Of a stretch of 64,000 nt of DNA, positions 49,508 to 58,389 are shown piece by piece; the first letter of the stretch is position 1, and each line of letters begins with the position of its first letter. The notes beneath the pieces were generated by a model, which was not told where the DNA came from, ran no database searches, and worked only from the letters and a program-made list of their open reading frames with translations. Origin of the DNA: Streptomyces sp. CB02058. GTDB taxonomy: Bacteria; Actinomycetota; Actinomycetes; Streptomycetales; Streptomycetaceae. The stretch is from NCBI RefSeq assembly GCF_001905505.1, contig NZ_LIPG01000007.1, forward strand, positions 124,001 to 188,000. Direction: 5' to 3'. The position numbers and the translations under genes were made by a program.

Positions 49508-52384
49508 GTGCACAGGCTCCCTGCGGAAACACCAGACCAGAACGCTGAACTGTCCCGCTGCTCCGCAGTCTTCCTCCCCGCGGATCCGGCCCGTACCGGC
49601 CTGATCGCGTTCTGGAACCCGGACGGTAGCACCCCTCCCGGTGATCCAGGGAGTCCGCAGGACATCACCGTCGCCGGGAGCGACGCACGCCCTTACGCGG
49701 TACCGGCGTTGCTCGTGCCCGTACGGGAGGCGCTGCCCGTCCTGACACGGGCGCGGGCCTCCGCCCACGCCTCCCCGTCGGCCGCGTTCTGGGGCGCCGC
49801 CGGAGTGCTCGCACTCCAACTCGTCGCACGCGGACTGCTGTTGCCGGGGCTGAGTCCCACGGACCGCGACGCGTGGCGGGCCGGACCGCTGGCCGCGGCC
49901 GACCTCGAACGTATCCGCGTGCTGGCGGCCTCCATGCCGCCCGACGCCCATGCCGTCCCGCTCGACGCGACGGCCGATCCGCTGATGCTGGCCGACCCCG
50001 AGTCGCTGCTGCGGTCGTTCATCGACGCGGTGGTGGACGGACTGCCGCGTACACCGGGCGCCGAATTCGCGACGGGCTCACCGGCGTTCGCCGCGCGTGC
50101 CGCGCAGCACCTGCCCGCACTGCGGCCGTGGGCGGCCGATGTGGCGGCGGGACATGACGCGGGGGTCCGGCTCTCCCTGCGTGTCGAGGTGTCCGGGCTG
50201 GCCGACACGCCGGACGCGGAGCACCGCGCGGGCCCCGGTCCCTCCTTCCGTGTCGTCCTGCAGATTCACAGCGTTCAGGACCCCGCCCTGGTCGCGGACG
50301 CGGCGGGCGTATGGACCGACCGTTCCCCCGCCGCTTCGCTCTTCGGTCCGCGCGCCCGGATGGACGCCCTGCTCGCCCTGCGGCGCGCCGCGCGGGCCTG
50401 GCCGCCGCTGACGCCCCTCCTCTCGGCGGCGGTTCCGGACGCGGTGGAGCCCGCCGACGAGGAGATCGCGGAACTGCTGGGCCCCGCGGCCAGGGCGCTC
50501 GCCGCGACGGGCGTGCAGGTCCACTGGCCGAAGGCGCTGGCGAGGAAACTCACCGCGCGCGCCGTGATCGGACCGGAGGACGGCGACGAGGCGTCACCGG
50601 CGGGCACCGGACCGCAGACGCCCTCCTTCCTGTCGGCCGATGCCCTGCTCGCGTTCGACTGGTCGTTCGCGCTGGGCGACCGGAAACTCAGCCGGGCGGA
50701 GATCGACCGGCTCGCGGAAACGGGCAGGCCGCTCGTGCGCCTCCACGACCAGTGGGTCCTCGTCGACCCGGAGGAGGTCAGGCGCGCCCGCGCCACCCGG
50801 GACCGCAAGGTGACGCCCATCGACGCGCTGGGCGCGGTCCTGACCGGGACGACCGAGGTCGACGGGCGGCAGGTGGAGGTGGCCGCGAGCGGCTGGCTCG
50901 ACCGGCTGCGCGAGCGGATCGCGGACCCGGAGTCCGCGGACCGCCCTTCGGTCGGACAGCCGGCGGCGCTCGACGCGAGTCTGCGCGACTACCAGCTGCG
51001 CGGCCTGGAATGGCTGGACACCATGACCTCCCTGGGCCTCGGCTGCTGTCTGGCCGACGACATGGGGCTCGGCAAGACCATCACCCTGATCGCCCTCCAT
51101 CTGCACAGGCAGGGCGACCCGTCGGCTGCGGGGCCCACGCTCGTGGTGTGTCCCACCTCCCTGATGGGGAACTGGCAGCGGGAGATCGAGCGGTTCGCCC
51201 CGGGCACTCCGGTGCGCCGCTTCCACGGCGTGTCGCGCTCGCTGGAGGACCTCGCCGACGGCGAGTTCGTCCTCACCACGTACGGCACGATGCGCCTGGA
51301 CGCCGCCCGGCTGGCCGAGGCCTCCTGGGGCATGGTCGTCGCCGACGAGGCGCAGCACGTCAAGAACCCGCGTTCGGCGACCGCCAGGCAGCTGCGCACC
51401 ATCGGGGCGCGGGCCCGTGTCGCACTCACCGGTACCCCCGTGGAGAACAACCTCTCCGAGCTGTGGGCGATCCTCGACTGGACGACTCCCGGGCTGCTGG
51501 GAAGGCTCGGCACGTTCCGCACGCGGTACGCGAGCGCGGTGGAGGGCGGCAACGACCCCGCCGCCGCGGAACGCCTGGCCGCGCTGGTCCGCCCGTTCCT
51601 GCTGCGGCGCCGCAAGTCGGACCCGGGCATCGCCCCGGAGCTGCCGCCGAAGACGGAGACGGACCGCGCGGTGTCGCTCACCCCGGAGCAGGCCGGTCTG
51701 TACGAGGCGGTGGTGCGCGAGACGCTCGCCGAGATCTCCGGTTCGGACGGCTTCGCCAGGCGGGGGCTCGTCATGAAGCTGCTGACGGCGCTCAAGCAGA
51801 TCTGCAACCACCCGGCGCAGTTCCTCAAGGAGGAGCGGCCGAGGATCGTGGACCGTTCGGGGAAGGTGGAGCTGCTGGACGAACTGCTCGACACGATCCT
51901 CGCCGAGGGCGCGAGCGTGCTGGTGTTCACCCAGTACGTGCAGATGGCCCGGCTGCTGGAGCGGCATCTGACCGCGCGCGGGGTCCCCACCCAGTTCCTG
52001 CACGGTGGCACCCCGGTCGCCGAACGCGAGGCGATGGTGAACCGCTTCCAGGAGGGCGGGGCGCCGGTGTTCCTGCTGTCGCTGAAGGCCGCGGGCACGG
52101 GGCTCAACCTCACCCGGGCGGGTCATGTGGTGCACTTCGACCGCTGGTGGAATCCGGCCGTGGAGGCGCAGGCCACCGACCGCGCGTACCGGATCGGGCA
52201 GACCCAGCCGGTGCAGGTGCACCGGCTGATCGCCGAGGGGACGGTCGAGGACCGCATCGCCGCCATGCTGGCACGGAAGCAGAAACTGGCGGACGCCGTG
52301 CTGGGCAGCGGCGAGGCCGCGCTGAGTGAACTGACCGATGCCGAACTGGCCGAACTGGTCGAGCTGCGAGGGGGCGCACGATGA
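49508..52384 (+). CDS. SNF2-family (Swi2/Snf2) ATP-dependent helicase
   Basis: 958 aa from the GTG at 49508; the frame is open to 49412 with a further GTG at 49445, and a possible -10 (TACCCT) near 49454 favours the short form. The N-terminal 470 residues are the SNF2_assoc region. The motor follows: CCLADDMGLGKTITLI (I), VVCPTSLMGNW (Ia), VVADEAQHVKNP (II), ALTGTPVENNLSELWAILDW (III), VFTQYVQMARLL (IV), FLLSLKAAGTGLNLTRAGHVVHFDRWWNPAVEAQATDRAYRIGQ (V, VI). It remodels nucleoprotein using ATP. Its last codons overlap the SWIM gene (ATGA), so the two are coupled and probably form one complex. Confidence 0.9.
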   Translation: MHRLPAETPDQNAELSRCSAVFLPADPARTGLIAFWNPDGSTPPGDPGSPQDITVAGSDARPYAVPALLVPVREALPVLTRARASAHASPSAAFWGAAGVLALQLVARGLLLPGLSPTDRDAWRAGPLAAADLERIRVLAASMPPDAHAVPLDATADPLMLADPESLLRSFIDAVVDGLPRTPGAEFATGSPAFAARAAQHLPALRPWAADVAAGHDAGVRLSLRVEVSGLADTPDAEHRAGPGPSFRVVLQIHSVQDPALVADAAGVWTDRSPAASLFGPRARMDALLALRRAARAWPPLTPLLSAAVPDAVEPADEEIAELLGPAARALAATGVQVHWPKALARKLTARAVIGPEDGDEASPAGTGPQTPSFLSADALLAFDWSFALGDRKLSRAEIDRLAETGRPLVRLHDQWVLVDPEEVRRARATRDRKVTPIDALGAVLTGTTEVDGRQVEVAASGWLDRLRERIADPESADRPSVGQPAALDASLRDYQLRGLEWLDTMTSLGLGCCLADDMGLGKTITLIALHLHRQGDPSAAGPTLVVCPTSLMGNWQREIERFAPGTPVRRFHGVSRSLEDLADGEFVLTTYGTMRLDAARLAEASWGMVVADEAQHVKNPRSATARQLRTIGARARVALTGTPVENNLSELWAILDWTTPGLLGRLGTFRTRYASAVEGGNDPAAAERLAALVRPFLLRRRKSDPGIAPELPPKTETDRAVSLTPEQAGLYEAVVRETLAEISGSDGFARRGLVMKLLTALKQICNHPAQFLKEERPRIVDRSGKVELLDELLDTILAEGASVLVFTQYVQMARLLERHLTARGVPTQFLHGGTPVAEREAMVNRFQEGGAPVFLLSLKAAGTGLNLTRAGHVVHFDRWWNPAVEAQATDRAYRIGQTQPVQVHRLIAEGTVEDRIAAMLARKQKLADAVLGSGEAALSELTDAELAELVELRGGAR

Positions 52385-53670
52385 GCGGGAGTCACGAGCC
52401 GGAGCGTACGTTCGCCGCCCTGCCGCCGGCGCGGGGTCATGGGTTCGCCTCGTCCTGGTGGGGACAGGCGTGGCTGAAGGCACTGGAGGACACGGCGCTC
52501 GACGGCGCGCAGCTCAAGCGGGGGCGCAGGCTGGCGCGGGAGGGCAGGGTCGGGGCGGTGTCGGTCAGGCCGGGCAGACTCACCGCTCTCGTGCGGGACG
52601 GCTCTTCGACGACGCACCGCAGTGATGTGCTCCTCCAGGAGCTGAGCGAGGAGGAGTGGGACCGATTCCTGGACATGGCGTCCGAGCGGTCCGGGCACAT
52701 CGCTGCGCTGCTCGACCGCGAGATGCCGCCGCATCTGGTGGAGGACGCGGCAGCCGCCGGGGTCGAACTGCTGCCTGGCATCGGCGATCTGGAACCGGAG
52801 TGCAGTTGCGAGGCATGGGACCACTGTCCGCATTCGGGCGCCCTCTGCTACCAGGTGGCGCGGCTGCTGGACCAGGATCCCTTCGTGCTGCTGCTGTTGC
52901 GGGGGCGCGACGAACGGCGGCTGCTGGACGAGCTGCAGGTGCGCAGTGCCGCGCGGGCGGTCCGGGAAGCGGGCGCGGCCCCGGCGGACGATCCGGCCGA
53001 GCGGCCCGCGACGCGCGGCGTCCGGGCGGACGAGGCGTTCACCGCGCGGGACATCCTGCCGCCGCTCCCCCCTCCGCCGCCGCTGCCCGCCGAGCCGGGC
53101 CTGCCGCCCTCGCTGGACACGGACGCGGAGCCGGCCGGCGGGATCGATCCCGCCGCACTGGAGTTCCTGGCGGCGGACAGCGCCGTACGGGCCTACGCGA
53201 TGCTGGCGGACGCGCTCGCCCCGGGCCATGGTGAGCAGCCGCCGCCGGCCCTGCTGACGCCGGAACAGGACGCCGTGCGGCTGGCGGCGGACGGGCGGCC
53301 CGACACGGCGATGGGGGCGCGTCTCGCCTCGGCGGCGGGACGGCAGCCGGCCGGACTCGACGCGGCGGCCCGCGCCTGGCGGTACGGCGGGGCGGCGGCA
53401 CTGGCGGTGTACGACGAGGAGTGGCAGCCCGGGGCCGAGGAGCTCACCCGGGCCGGGGCGCAGCTCGCGGCGGCGTGGGAGGAGGGTGAGGGCCCGCGGC
53501 TCCGCGCCGCGAACAACCGCTGGACCGTGGTCGGTTCGGGCGCACAGCTGCGGTACGGGCGGGACGGGCGCTGGTGGCCGTACACCAAGAAACGGGGCCG
53601 CTGGGTGCCTGCCGGGCCGGCGGACGACGATCCGGCCGCCGCACTGGCCGGGGTGCTGTCCGGCTCCTGA
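52381..53670 (+). CDS. SWIM zinc-finger protein, partner of the SNF2 helicase
   Basis: 429 aa. The SWIM finger has the form CxCx..CxH in ECSCEAWDHCPHSGALC near residue 140, and binds zinc. The N-terminal region (SSWWGQAWLKALEDTALDGAQLKRGRRLAREGRVGAVSVRPGRLTALVRDG) is typical of the actinomycete family that sits beside SNF2 helicases. The C-terminal half is Ala/Pro-rich and partly disordered, ending in a folded WWPYTKKRGRWVPAG. The ATG overlaps the helicase stop by four bases. A DNA-binding or substrate-recruiting role for the motor is inferred. Confidence 0.87.
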   Translation: MSGSHEPERTFAALPPARGHGFASSWWGQAWLKALEDTALDGAQLKRGRRLAREGRVGAVSVRPGRLTALVRDGSSTTHRSDVLLQELSEEEWDRFLDMASERSGHIAALLDREMPPHLVEDAAAAGVELLPGIGDLEPECSCEAWDHCPHSGALCYQVARLLDQDPFVLLLLRGRDERRLLDELQVRSAARAVREAGAAPADDPAERPATRGVRADEAFTARDILPPLPPPPPLPAEPGLPPSLDTDAEPAGGIDPAALEFLAADSAVRAYAMLADALAPGHGEQPPPALLTPEQDAVRLAADGRPDTAMGARLASAAGRQPAGLDAAARAWRYGGAAALAVYDEEWQPGAEELTRAGAQLAAAWEEGEGPRLRAANNRWTVVGSGAQLRYGRDGRWWPYTKKRGRWVPAGPADDDPAAALAGVLSGS

Positions 53671-53715
53671 ACACGCGCCGGCGCGGAACCGTGGGGCGGG
53701 CGTGCGCGTGTTCAG
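53667..53715 (+). terminator. Hairpin terminator after the SWIM gene
   Basis: A 12-bp perfect stem (CTGAACACGCGC and its complement) with a 25-base loop begins at the stop codon of the SWIM gene. Confidence 0.65.
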
Positions 53716-53755
53716 GCGTAGACCTGACGGACTCCCCCCACGTACAGGAGTGCTG

Positions 53756-54337
53756 ATGCAGCGCAGACGGATCCTCCAGGGCGCCGCGGCGACCGCCACC
53801 GCGGCGCTCCTCCCCGCGTCGGTCCGCGCCGTGGCCGCGCCGGCGGCGGCGACCGACTTCCCGGGAGCGCAGTGGTCCCCCGCGTCGACGTCCAACTACA
53901 CGGTGTCGAGCCGCCCTTCGGCGTATCCGGTCGACCGCGTCGTCATCCACGTCGCCCAGGAGACGTTCACCGAGACGATCGGCATCTTCCAGAATCCGGC
54001 CAAGCAGGTCTCGGCGCACTACGTGGTGCGGTCGGGGGACGGCCTGGTCGCGCAGTGCGTACGGGAGAAGGACGTCGGCTGGCACGCGGGGAACTGGAAC
54101 TACAACACCCGCAGCATCGGCATCGAGCACGAGGGCTGGGTCGATCAGCCCTCCTACTTCACCCACGCGATGTACGAGCGGTCGGCGAGGCTGACCGCGG
54201 ACATCTGTGACCGTTACGGCCTGACCAAGGACCGCGCGCACATCATCGGCCATCACGAAGTGCCGGGCAGCGACCACACCGACCCCGGGGTCAACTGGGA
54301 CTGGGTGCGCTACATCCGCCTGGTCAACCTGGTCTGA
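53756..54337 (+). CDS. Tat-exported N-acetylmuramoyl-L-alanine amidase (Amidase_2)
   Basis: 193 aa. The N-terminus MQRRRILQGAAATATAALLPASVRA is a twin-arginine signal with cleavage near AVAAPAAA. The Amidase_2 zinc site is formed by His in RVVIHVAQE, DVGWHAGNWNYNTRSIGIEHEG and IIGHHEVPGSDHTDPG. It cleaves the lactyl-amide bond between MurNAc and the peptide stem of peptidoglycan, outside the cell. AGGAG lies five bases before the ATG. It is convergent with the MFS gene, 24 bp apart. Confidence 0.92.
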   Translation: MQRRRILQGAAATATAALLPASVRAVAAPAAATDFPGAQWSPASTSNYTVSSRPSAYPVDRVVIHVAQETFTETIGIFQNPAKQVSAHYVVRSGDGLVAQCVREKDVGWHAGNWNYNTRSIGIEHEGWVDQPSYFTHAMYERSARLTADICDRYGLTKDRAHIIGHHEVPGSDHTDPGVNWDWVRYIRLVNLV

Positions 54338-54361
54338 CGACGAGGGGCGGTGAAGGTCACG

Positions 54362-56041
54362 CTATCCGAGGGGAGCGGAACCTTCGCCTCCGTCCCGTTT
54401 CCGCGTCGGCACTCCGAGGTCGTGCCCGGCGCCGTCGGCCCGGCCACCCGCCTCGGGGACCTGGTCCGTCCCGGCTCCGGAAGCGTCGTCCGCCATCGGT
54501 GGCCCCATGGCGCCCCCGCCGCGCAGGCGTTCGAGGTCGGACGCGCGGACCTGGATGACGATCAGGGCGATCAGCGCGGCCACGACGGAGAAGACGGCGG
54601 CGACGATGAACGCGCTGGAGACGCCGGACGCCAGCACCTGGTCACCCCACGGTGAGGGGAGTTCGCCCGTCCTGCGGAACTCCAGCTGCTGGGCGGGCGT
54701 GGCCTCGGCGAGGAAGCTCGGTATCTGCTCCGTCGCCTCGTTGCGGCTGGTCGTGCCGAACACCGTGACGAGGATGGACAGCCCCAGCGAGCCGCCGACC
54801 TGCTGGGTGGCGTTGAGGACCCCGGACGCCGCCCCCGCCTCCCTGGGCGCCACACCGGAGACCGCCATCAGCGTCAGCGACACGAACTGCATGCCCATGC
54901 CGAAGCCGAAGACCAGTATGGGGCCGAGAATGCTGCCGAGGTAGGTGCTGTCGACGTCCGTCAGCGTGAGCCAGGCGAGCCCCGCCGCCGCCAGGACGGC
55001 ACCCACCACCATGAAGGGCTTGGGTCCCCACCGGGGCAGCAGTTGCGAGGCGAGTCCGGCACTGACCGCGATGATCGCACTCACCGGCAGGAAGGCCAGC
55101 CCCGCTTGCAACGGGCTGAAGTCCAGGATGTTCTGCACGAAGAGGGTCAGGAAGAAGAACATCCCGAACATGGCGGCGGCCAGGCTCAGCATCATTCCGT
55201 AGGCGCCGGCGCGATTGCGGTCGCGGAACATGTGCAGCGGCGTGATGGGCTGCCTCGACCGGCGCTCCACGGCCAGGAAGGCGGCGAGGAAGACCACGGC
55301 ACCGACGAAGGCCCCGATGGTCACGGTGTCGCTCCAGCCGTCCTCGGATGCCCGGATGAAGCCGTAGACGAGCAGCACCATGCCCAGCGTGGAGGTGAGC
55401 GCGCCGAGGAGGTCGAAGTGACCGGGGTGGCGTTCGGATTCCTTGATGTACCGGGGCGTGGCGAAGGCGATCAGCAGGCCGATGGGTACGTTGACGAAGA
55501 GCACCCACCGCCAGTCCAGCCACTCCACCAGCACTCCGCCGGCCAGCAGTCCGATCGCGCTTCCGCCCGCGGAGACCGCGGCGAACACGCCGAACGCGCG
55601 GTTGCGCGCGGGGCCTTCGTCGAAGGTCGTGGTGATGAGGGAGAGGGCGGTCGGCGAGGCGATCGCGCCGCCGACTCCCTGGAGCGCACGCGCCGCCAGC
55701 AGTTGCCAGGACTCCTGCGAGAGGCCGCCGAGCAGCGAGGCCAGGACGAAGAGCAGCACTCCGAAGATGAAGACCCTGCGGCGCCCGAGGATGTCACCCA
55801 GGCGCCCGCCGAGCAGGAGCAGCCCGCCGAAGGTGAGGGTGTAGGCGTTGATCACCCACGACAGGCTCTCGGTCGAGAAGCCGAGCGAGGTCTGGATGTG
55901 CGGCAGGGCGATGTTCACGATGGTGATGTCGAGAACCACCATCAGTTGGCACGAGGCGATGATGAGCAGCGCTATCCCGTTGCCGTGGCCCCGCTCCGGG
56001 GTTCCGGCAATGGACGCGGACTTCGCTCGGGATGCAGTCAT
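54362..56041 (-). CDS. MFS drug:H+ antiporter, DHA2 (14-helix, EmrB/QacA) family
   Basis: 559 aa from the ATG at 56041. Fourteen membrane helices and the DHA2 signatures are present: QLMVVLDITIVNIALPHIQTSLGFS (motif D1), LGGRLGDILGRRRVF (motif A), ARALQGVGGAIASPTALSLI (motif B-like) and GSAIGLLAGGVLVEWLDWRWVLFVNVPIG (motif C). It exports hydrophobic or cationic compounds, perhaps an antibiotic or toxic dye, at the expense of the proton gradient. ATGs at 56089 and 56056 are possible starts, but a palindrome at 56069-56084 would then fall inside the coding region. No adjacent TetR regulator is seen. Confidence 0.87.
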   Translation of the reverse strand: MTASRAKSASIAGTPERGHGNGIALLIIASCQLMVVLDITIVNIALPHIQTSLGFSTESLSWVINAYTLTFGGLLLLGGRLGDILGRRRVFIFGVLLFVLASLLGGLSQESWQLLAARALQGVGGAIASPTALSLITTTFDEGPARNRAFGVFAAVSAGGSAIGLLAGGVLVEWLDWRWVLFVNVPIGLLIAFATPRYIKESERHPGHFDLLGALTSTLGMVLLVYGFIRASEDGWSDTVTIGAFVGAVVFLAAFLAVERRSRQPITPLHMFRDRNRAGAYGMMLSLAAAMFGMFFFLTLFVQNILDFSPLQAGLAFLPVSAIIAVSAGLASQLLPRWGPKPFMVVGAVLAAAGLAWLTLTDVDSTYLGSILGPILVFGFGMGMQFVSLTLMAVSGVAPREAGAASGVLNATQQVGGSLGLSILVTVFGTTSRNEATEQIPSFLAEATPAQQLEFRRTGELPSPWGDQVLASGVSSAFIVAAVFSVVAALIALIVIQVRASDLERLRGGGAMGPPMADDASGAGTDQVPEAGGRADGAGHDLGVPTRKRDGGEGSAPLG

Positions 56042-56068
56042 AGCGCTACGTGCCATGCGTGTCGGCAA

Positions 56069-56084
56069 TGAACGGAAACGTTCA
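56069..56084. promoter_or_regulatory. Palindrome upstream of the MFS efflux gene, likely a repressor operator
   Basis: TGAACG-GAAA-CGTTCA is a perfect 6-bp inverted repeat, 27 bp before the ATG at 56041. It resembles TetR-family operators. The cognate regulator is not adjacent. Confidence 0.5.
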
Positions 56085-56174
56085 CTCATCGACGTTAGGT
56101 CGGAGCGGACGGCTCCGCCAATCGATCACGCGCGGCGGCGCGAACAGCACTCCCGCCTGACCCGCGAGGCCCCA

Positions 56175-56192
56175 CCGGACAGGGGTGTCCGG
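56175..56192. terminator. Possible hairpin after the LPMO gene
   Basis: CCGGACA and TGTCCGG pair around GGGG, 30 bases beyond the leftward LPMO stop. It is short and of low confidence. A nine-G run follows at 56212-56220. Confidence 0.35.
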
Positions 56193-56221
56193 CGGGACCG
56201 GGGCATGATGCGGGGGGGGGA

Positions 56222-56890
56222 TCAGGTGAAGTTCACGTCACTGCACAGGAAGTACGTCTGGTCCATGTGCGACGCCTGCCAGATCGTGTAGACGACATGG
56301 CGGCCACTGAGTCCCGAGGTGCTCACCGGGATCTCGTAGTTCTGGCTGGGGGCGTAGCTCCCGGTCTCGGCGACCAGCTGGAGGTCGGCCCAGGTCAGGG
56401 CCTGGGTGGCGGGGTCGAAGCCCTGCCGGGTGACATACACCTTGAAATAGTCGGCGCCGTGGCTGGCCTGGTCGTACAGCTTCACCGTGAAGTCGCCGGT
56501 GATGTCCGTGGTCTTCCAGGCGCCGACGGTGTCGAGGGAGTTGTAGCGGCCGCTCTCGGCCCGGCCCCCGCTGCACAGCTGGCCGTCGGGTACGACGGCC
56601 GGGAAGTTCCCGGCGGAGCCGTTGCGGTACAGCCCGTTCCAGTTCCACATGGCGTTCGGGTCGGCCTGCCAGGCCTGCCAGCACATGGGGTCTTCCTGCG
56701 CCATGGCCGGGTTCTGGAAGTCGTCGCCCCAGCGGAGCCAGCAGCCGTAGTTGCGGGACGCCGGGTCGACGACGGAGCCGTGGGCGCTCGCGGTGCCTGT
56801 CCACGGGAGGAGACAGAGCAGGGCCGCGACGAAGACGCCGCCGAGGCGTGGCGCCCACCCGGCTAAGTTGATGCGCTCATGACAGATCAT
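56222..56890 (-). CDS. AA10 lytic polysaccharide monooxygenase
   Basis: 222 aa. A signal peptide (about 1-36) ends TASA and exposes the mature N-terminal His in HGSVVDPASRNYGCWLRWG. That His and the second copper His in YTIWQASHMDQTYFLCSDVNF form the Cu histidine brace. The short catalytic domain has no carbohydrate-binding module. It cuts crystalline cellulose or chitin oxidatively, using H2O2 or O2. GGAGAG precedes the ATG. A CebR box 43 bp upstream points to cellulose-linked control, which hints at cellulose rather than chitin. Confidence 0.92.
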   Translation of the reverse strand: MICHERINLAGWAPRLGGVFVAALLCLLPWTGTASAHGSVVDPASRNYGCWLRWGDDFQNPAMAQEDPMCWQAWQADPNAMWNWNGLYRNGSAGNFPAVVPDGQLCSGGRAESGRYNSLDTVGAWKTTDITGDFTVKLYDQASHGADYFKVYVTRQGFDPATQALTWADLQLVAETGSYAPSQNYEIPVSTSGLSGRHVVYTIWQASHMDQTYFLCSDVNFT

Positions 56891-56932
56891 GGAATGCTCT
56901 CCGTTTCAGGGAGGTGGGGGGATCCAGTGGCG

Positions 56933-56946
56933 TGGGAGCGCTCCCG
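56933..56946 (-). promoter_or_regulatory. CebR box upstream of the LPMO gene
   Basis: TGGGAGCGCTCCCG matches the CebR operator TGGGAGCGCTCCCA at 13 of 14 positions. It lies 43-56 bp before the LPMO start. CebR is the cellobiose-responsive LacI-family repressor, so the LPMO should be induced by cello-oligosaccharides. Confidence 0.8.
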
Positions 56947-57034
56947 CGCCACTTGGGCTTTGCCCCACCCCGCTCGCCTCAAACATGTCCGCCTCGACAC
57001 GGCCGGCAGCGGCGAACGGTGGGCGAGGCGGGCG

Positions 57035-57313
57035 TCAGTCGCGCGGGAGCAGCGTTCCGAGGGGGCCGAGGTCCAGGTTGAGGTCCTCGGGACGTACCCC
57101 GTGCTGCTCGCAGAGCTCCGCCATCCGCTGGTCGAGCATCATGAGCGTGGTCCCGATCTCGTCCACCTGGCTCTCGCTCAGATCGCCCTGGTCGATACGG
57201 CGGATGGCCTGGCGTTCCATGAGCTGGCGCAGCAGTTCCACCACGGTCAGGACGAGCGCGACCAGATCGCGCCCCAACTGGTCGGAGTCGACGTCGAGTC
57301 GTGAGGCCGTCAC
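57035..57313 (-). CDS. gvpK: Gas vesicle protein GvpK
   Basis: 92 aa. LGRDLVALVLTVVELLRQLMERQAIRRIDQGDLSESQVDEIGTTLMMLDQRMAELCEQHGV is the full GvpK domain. It is an accessory factor of vesicle assembly in the cytosol. The ATG overlaps the gvpS stop (ATGA). It is the last gene of the cluster, which runs leftward. Confidence 0.92.
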   Translation of the reverse strand: MTASRLDVDSDQLGRDLVALVLTVVELLRQLMERQAIRRIDQGDLSESQVDEIGTTLMMLDQRMAELCEQHGVRPEDLNLDLGPLGTLLPRD

Positions 57314-57537
57314 AGCGGGCCCCCGTCCGCCCAGGGCGCCGGGACGCGTTCGTTGACCGAGGAGAGCAGGGCGTGGAGCGACAGCCGGACGAGAGGAACG
57401 TCGGCGATCGCGATCACGAGATCACCGCTGATCACGACGCCGGTGGCCAGTACCCGGTCCAGCAGGTCGACGAGCGGCACTCCGATGGGGCCGCTCAGGG
57501 GCTCGGGGTTGTCCCAGGGCACCACTTCGCGTTGCAC
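57310..57537 (-). CDS. gvpS: Gas vesicle protein GvpS (GvpA/J/M family)
   Basis: 75 aa from a GTG. PLVDLLDRVLATGVVISGDLVIAIADVPLVRLSLHALLSSVN is a GvpA-type domain, shorter than GvpA and GvpJ. It is a minor shell or nucleation component in the family. It starts two bases after the gvpL stop and overlaps gvpK. Confidence 0.9.
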   Translation of the reverse strand: MQREVVPWDNPEPLSGPIGVPLVDLLDRVLATGVVISGDLVIAIADVPLVRLSLHALLSSVNERVPAPWADGGPL

Positions 57538-57539
57538 GT

Positions 57540-58367
57540 CTACACCTCGCCGACGAAGGAGTACGGCACCCAGGGCCCGGAGATCTCGATGCGGGCACCG
57601 GTATCGGCCCGAAGCGTCCTGGTCAGCTCCTCGAGCTCCGCCGTCCGGTGCGCCCTGACCAGATAGGTGGCGTTGAGCACCTGCGCACCGCCCTTCCCCG
57701 TCGGCTCCGCAGCGTGCAGCCTCAGCCTGCGCCCCGCGGCGGCGACGGTACGGAAGGAGGCGTCGACCGTCTCGGCGACCCGCAGGGCGTCCTCGTGCCG
57801 CCGTTCACGCCGCGCCTGCACCCCGCGCTTGCGCTCCAGGTAGGCGAGACCGGCTCCAGGTGCCGGTCTGACGCCGGGACCCCTGGATTCGGGCCGGTGC
57901 GCAGGGGCGACCGGTTCCGGCGCCGGGGGCTCGGCCGGGGCGTCGCTCGCGTAGACCTTCACACCCCATTCGGAGTGGCCCGCCGTGCGCTCCAGGGCCG
58001 TACGGAAGCGCTCGGTCTCGCCGAGCAACGCCTCGAGGGCGCGCTCTTCGCCGTGGTAGAGCGTGGCCAGCGGCAACGGAACGGTGGGGCAGCAGGCGGC
58101 GGCAGCCGAGACGACGTGGTGATGCGCACGCGCGTACCGTTCAAGCTCTCGCTGGTCGGCCATCCGGGCCTGCCACGCGTCCTCCGTGAAATCGGCGGCC
58201 CGCACCGTCTGGACGATCGCGGTCAGCTCTCCGAACCGCAGGGCACGCAGCTGCTCACCCGGCGCGACGCCGGGAAGGTCCGCGAACGACTCCGGGTCGG
58301 GGTCTGCGCACACCGCGAAGACGTACAGGGCGCCGGCGTCCGAAGTTTCGGGTCCGCACTCCGTCAT
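57540..58367 (-). CDS. gvpL: Gas vesicle protein GvpL/F family
   Basis: 275 aa. GALYVFAVCADPD is the N-terminal strand, followed by LRFGELTAIVQTVRAADF and LPLATLYHGEERALEALL. The helical second half includes LERKRGVQARRERRHEDALRVAETV, and GGAQVLNATYLVRAHRTAELEELTRTL ends the fold. These are GvpF/L features. The ATG at 58367 is preceded by AGGAG 11 bases away. The middle (about 160-190) is a Pro-rich linker. GvpL is an accessory interaction hub in vesicle assembly. Confidence 0.9.
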   Translation of the reverse strand: MTECGPETSDAGALYVFAVCADPDPESFADLPGVAPGEQLRALRFGELTAIVQTVRAADFTEDAWQARMADQRELERYARAHHHVVSAAAACCPTVPLPLATLYHGEERALEALLGETERFRTALERTAGHSEWGVKVYASDAPAEPPAPEPVAPAHRPESRGPGVRPAPGAGLAYLERKRGVQARRERRHEDALRVAETVDASFRTVAAAGRRLRLHAAEPTGKGGAQVLNATYLVRAHRTAELEELTRTLRADTGARIEISGPWVPYSFVGEV

Positions 58368-58389
58368 GAGGCTCGGTTCTCCTTGCTCG

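Noticed and set aside
56211..56220. Nine-G run as a feature
   Set aside because: A homopolymer at a gene end. It may reflect slippage or a sequencing limit and has no supported function.
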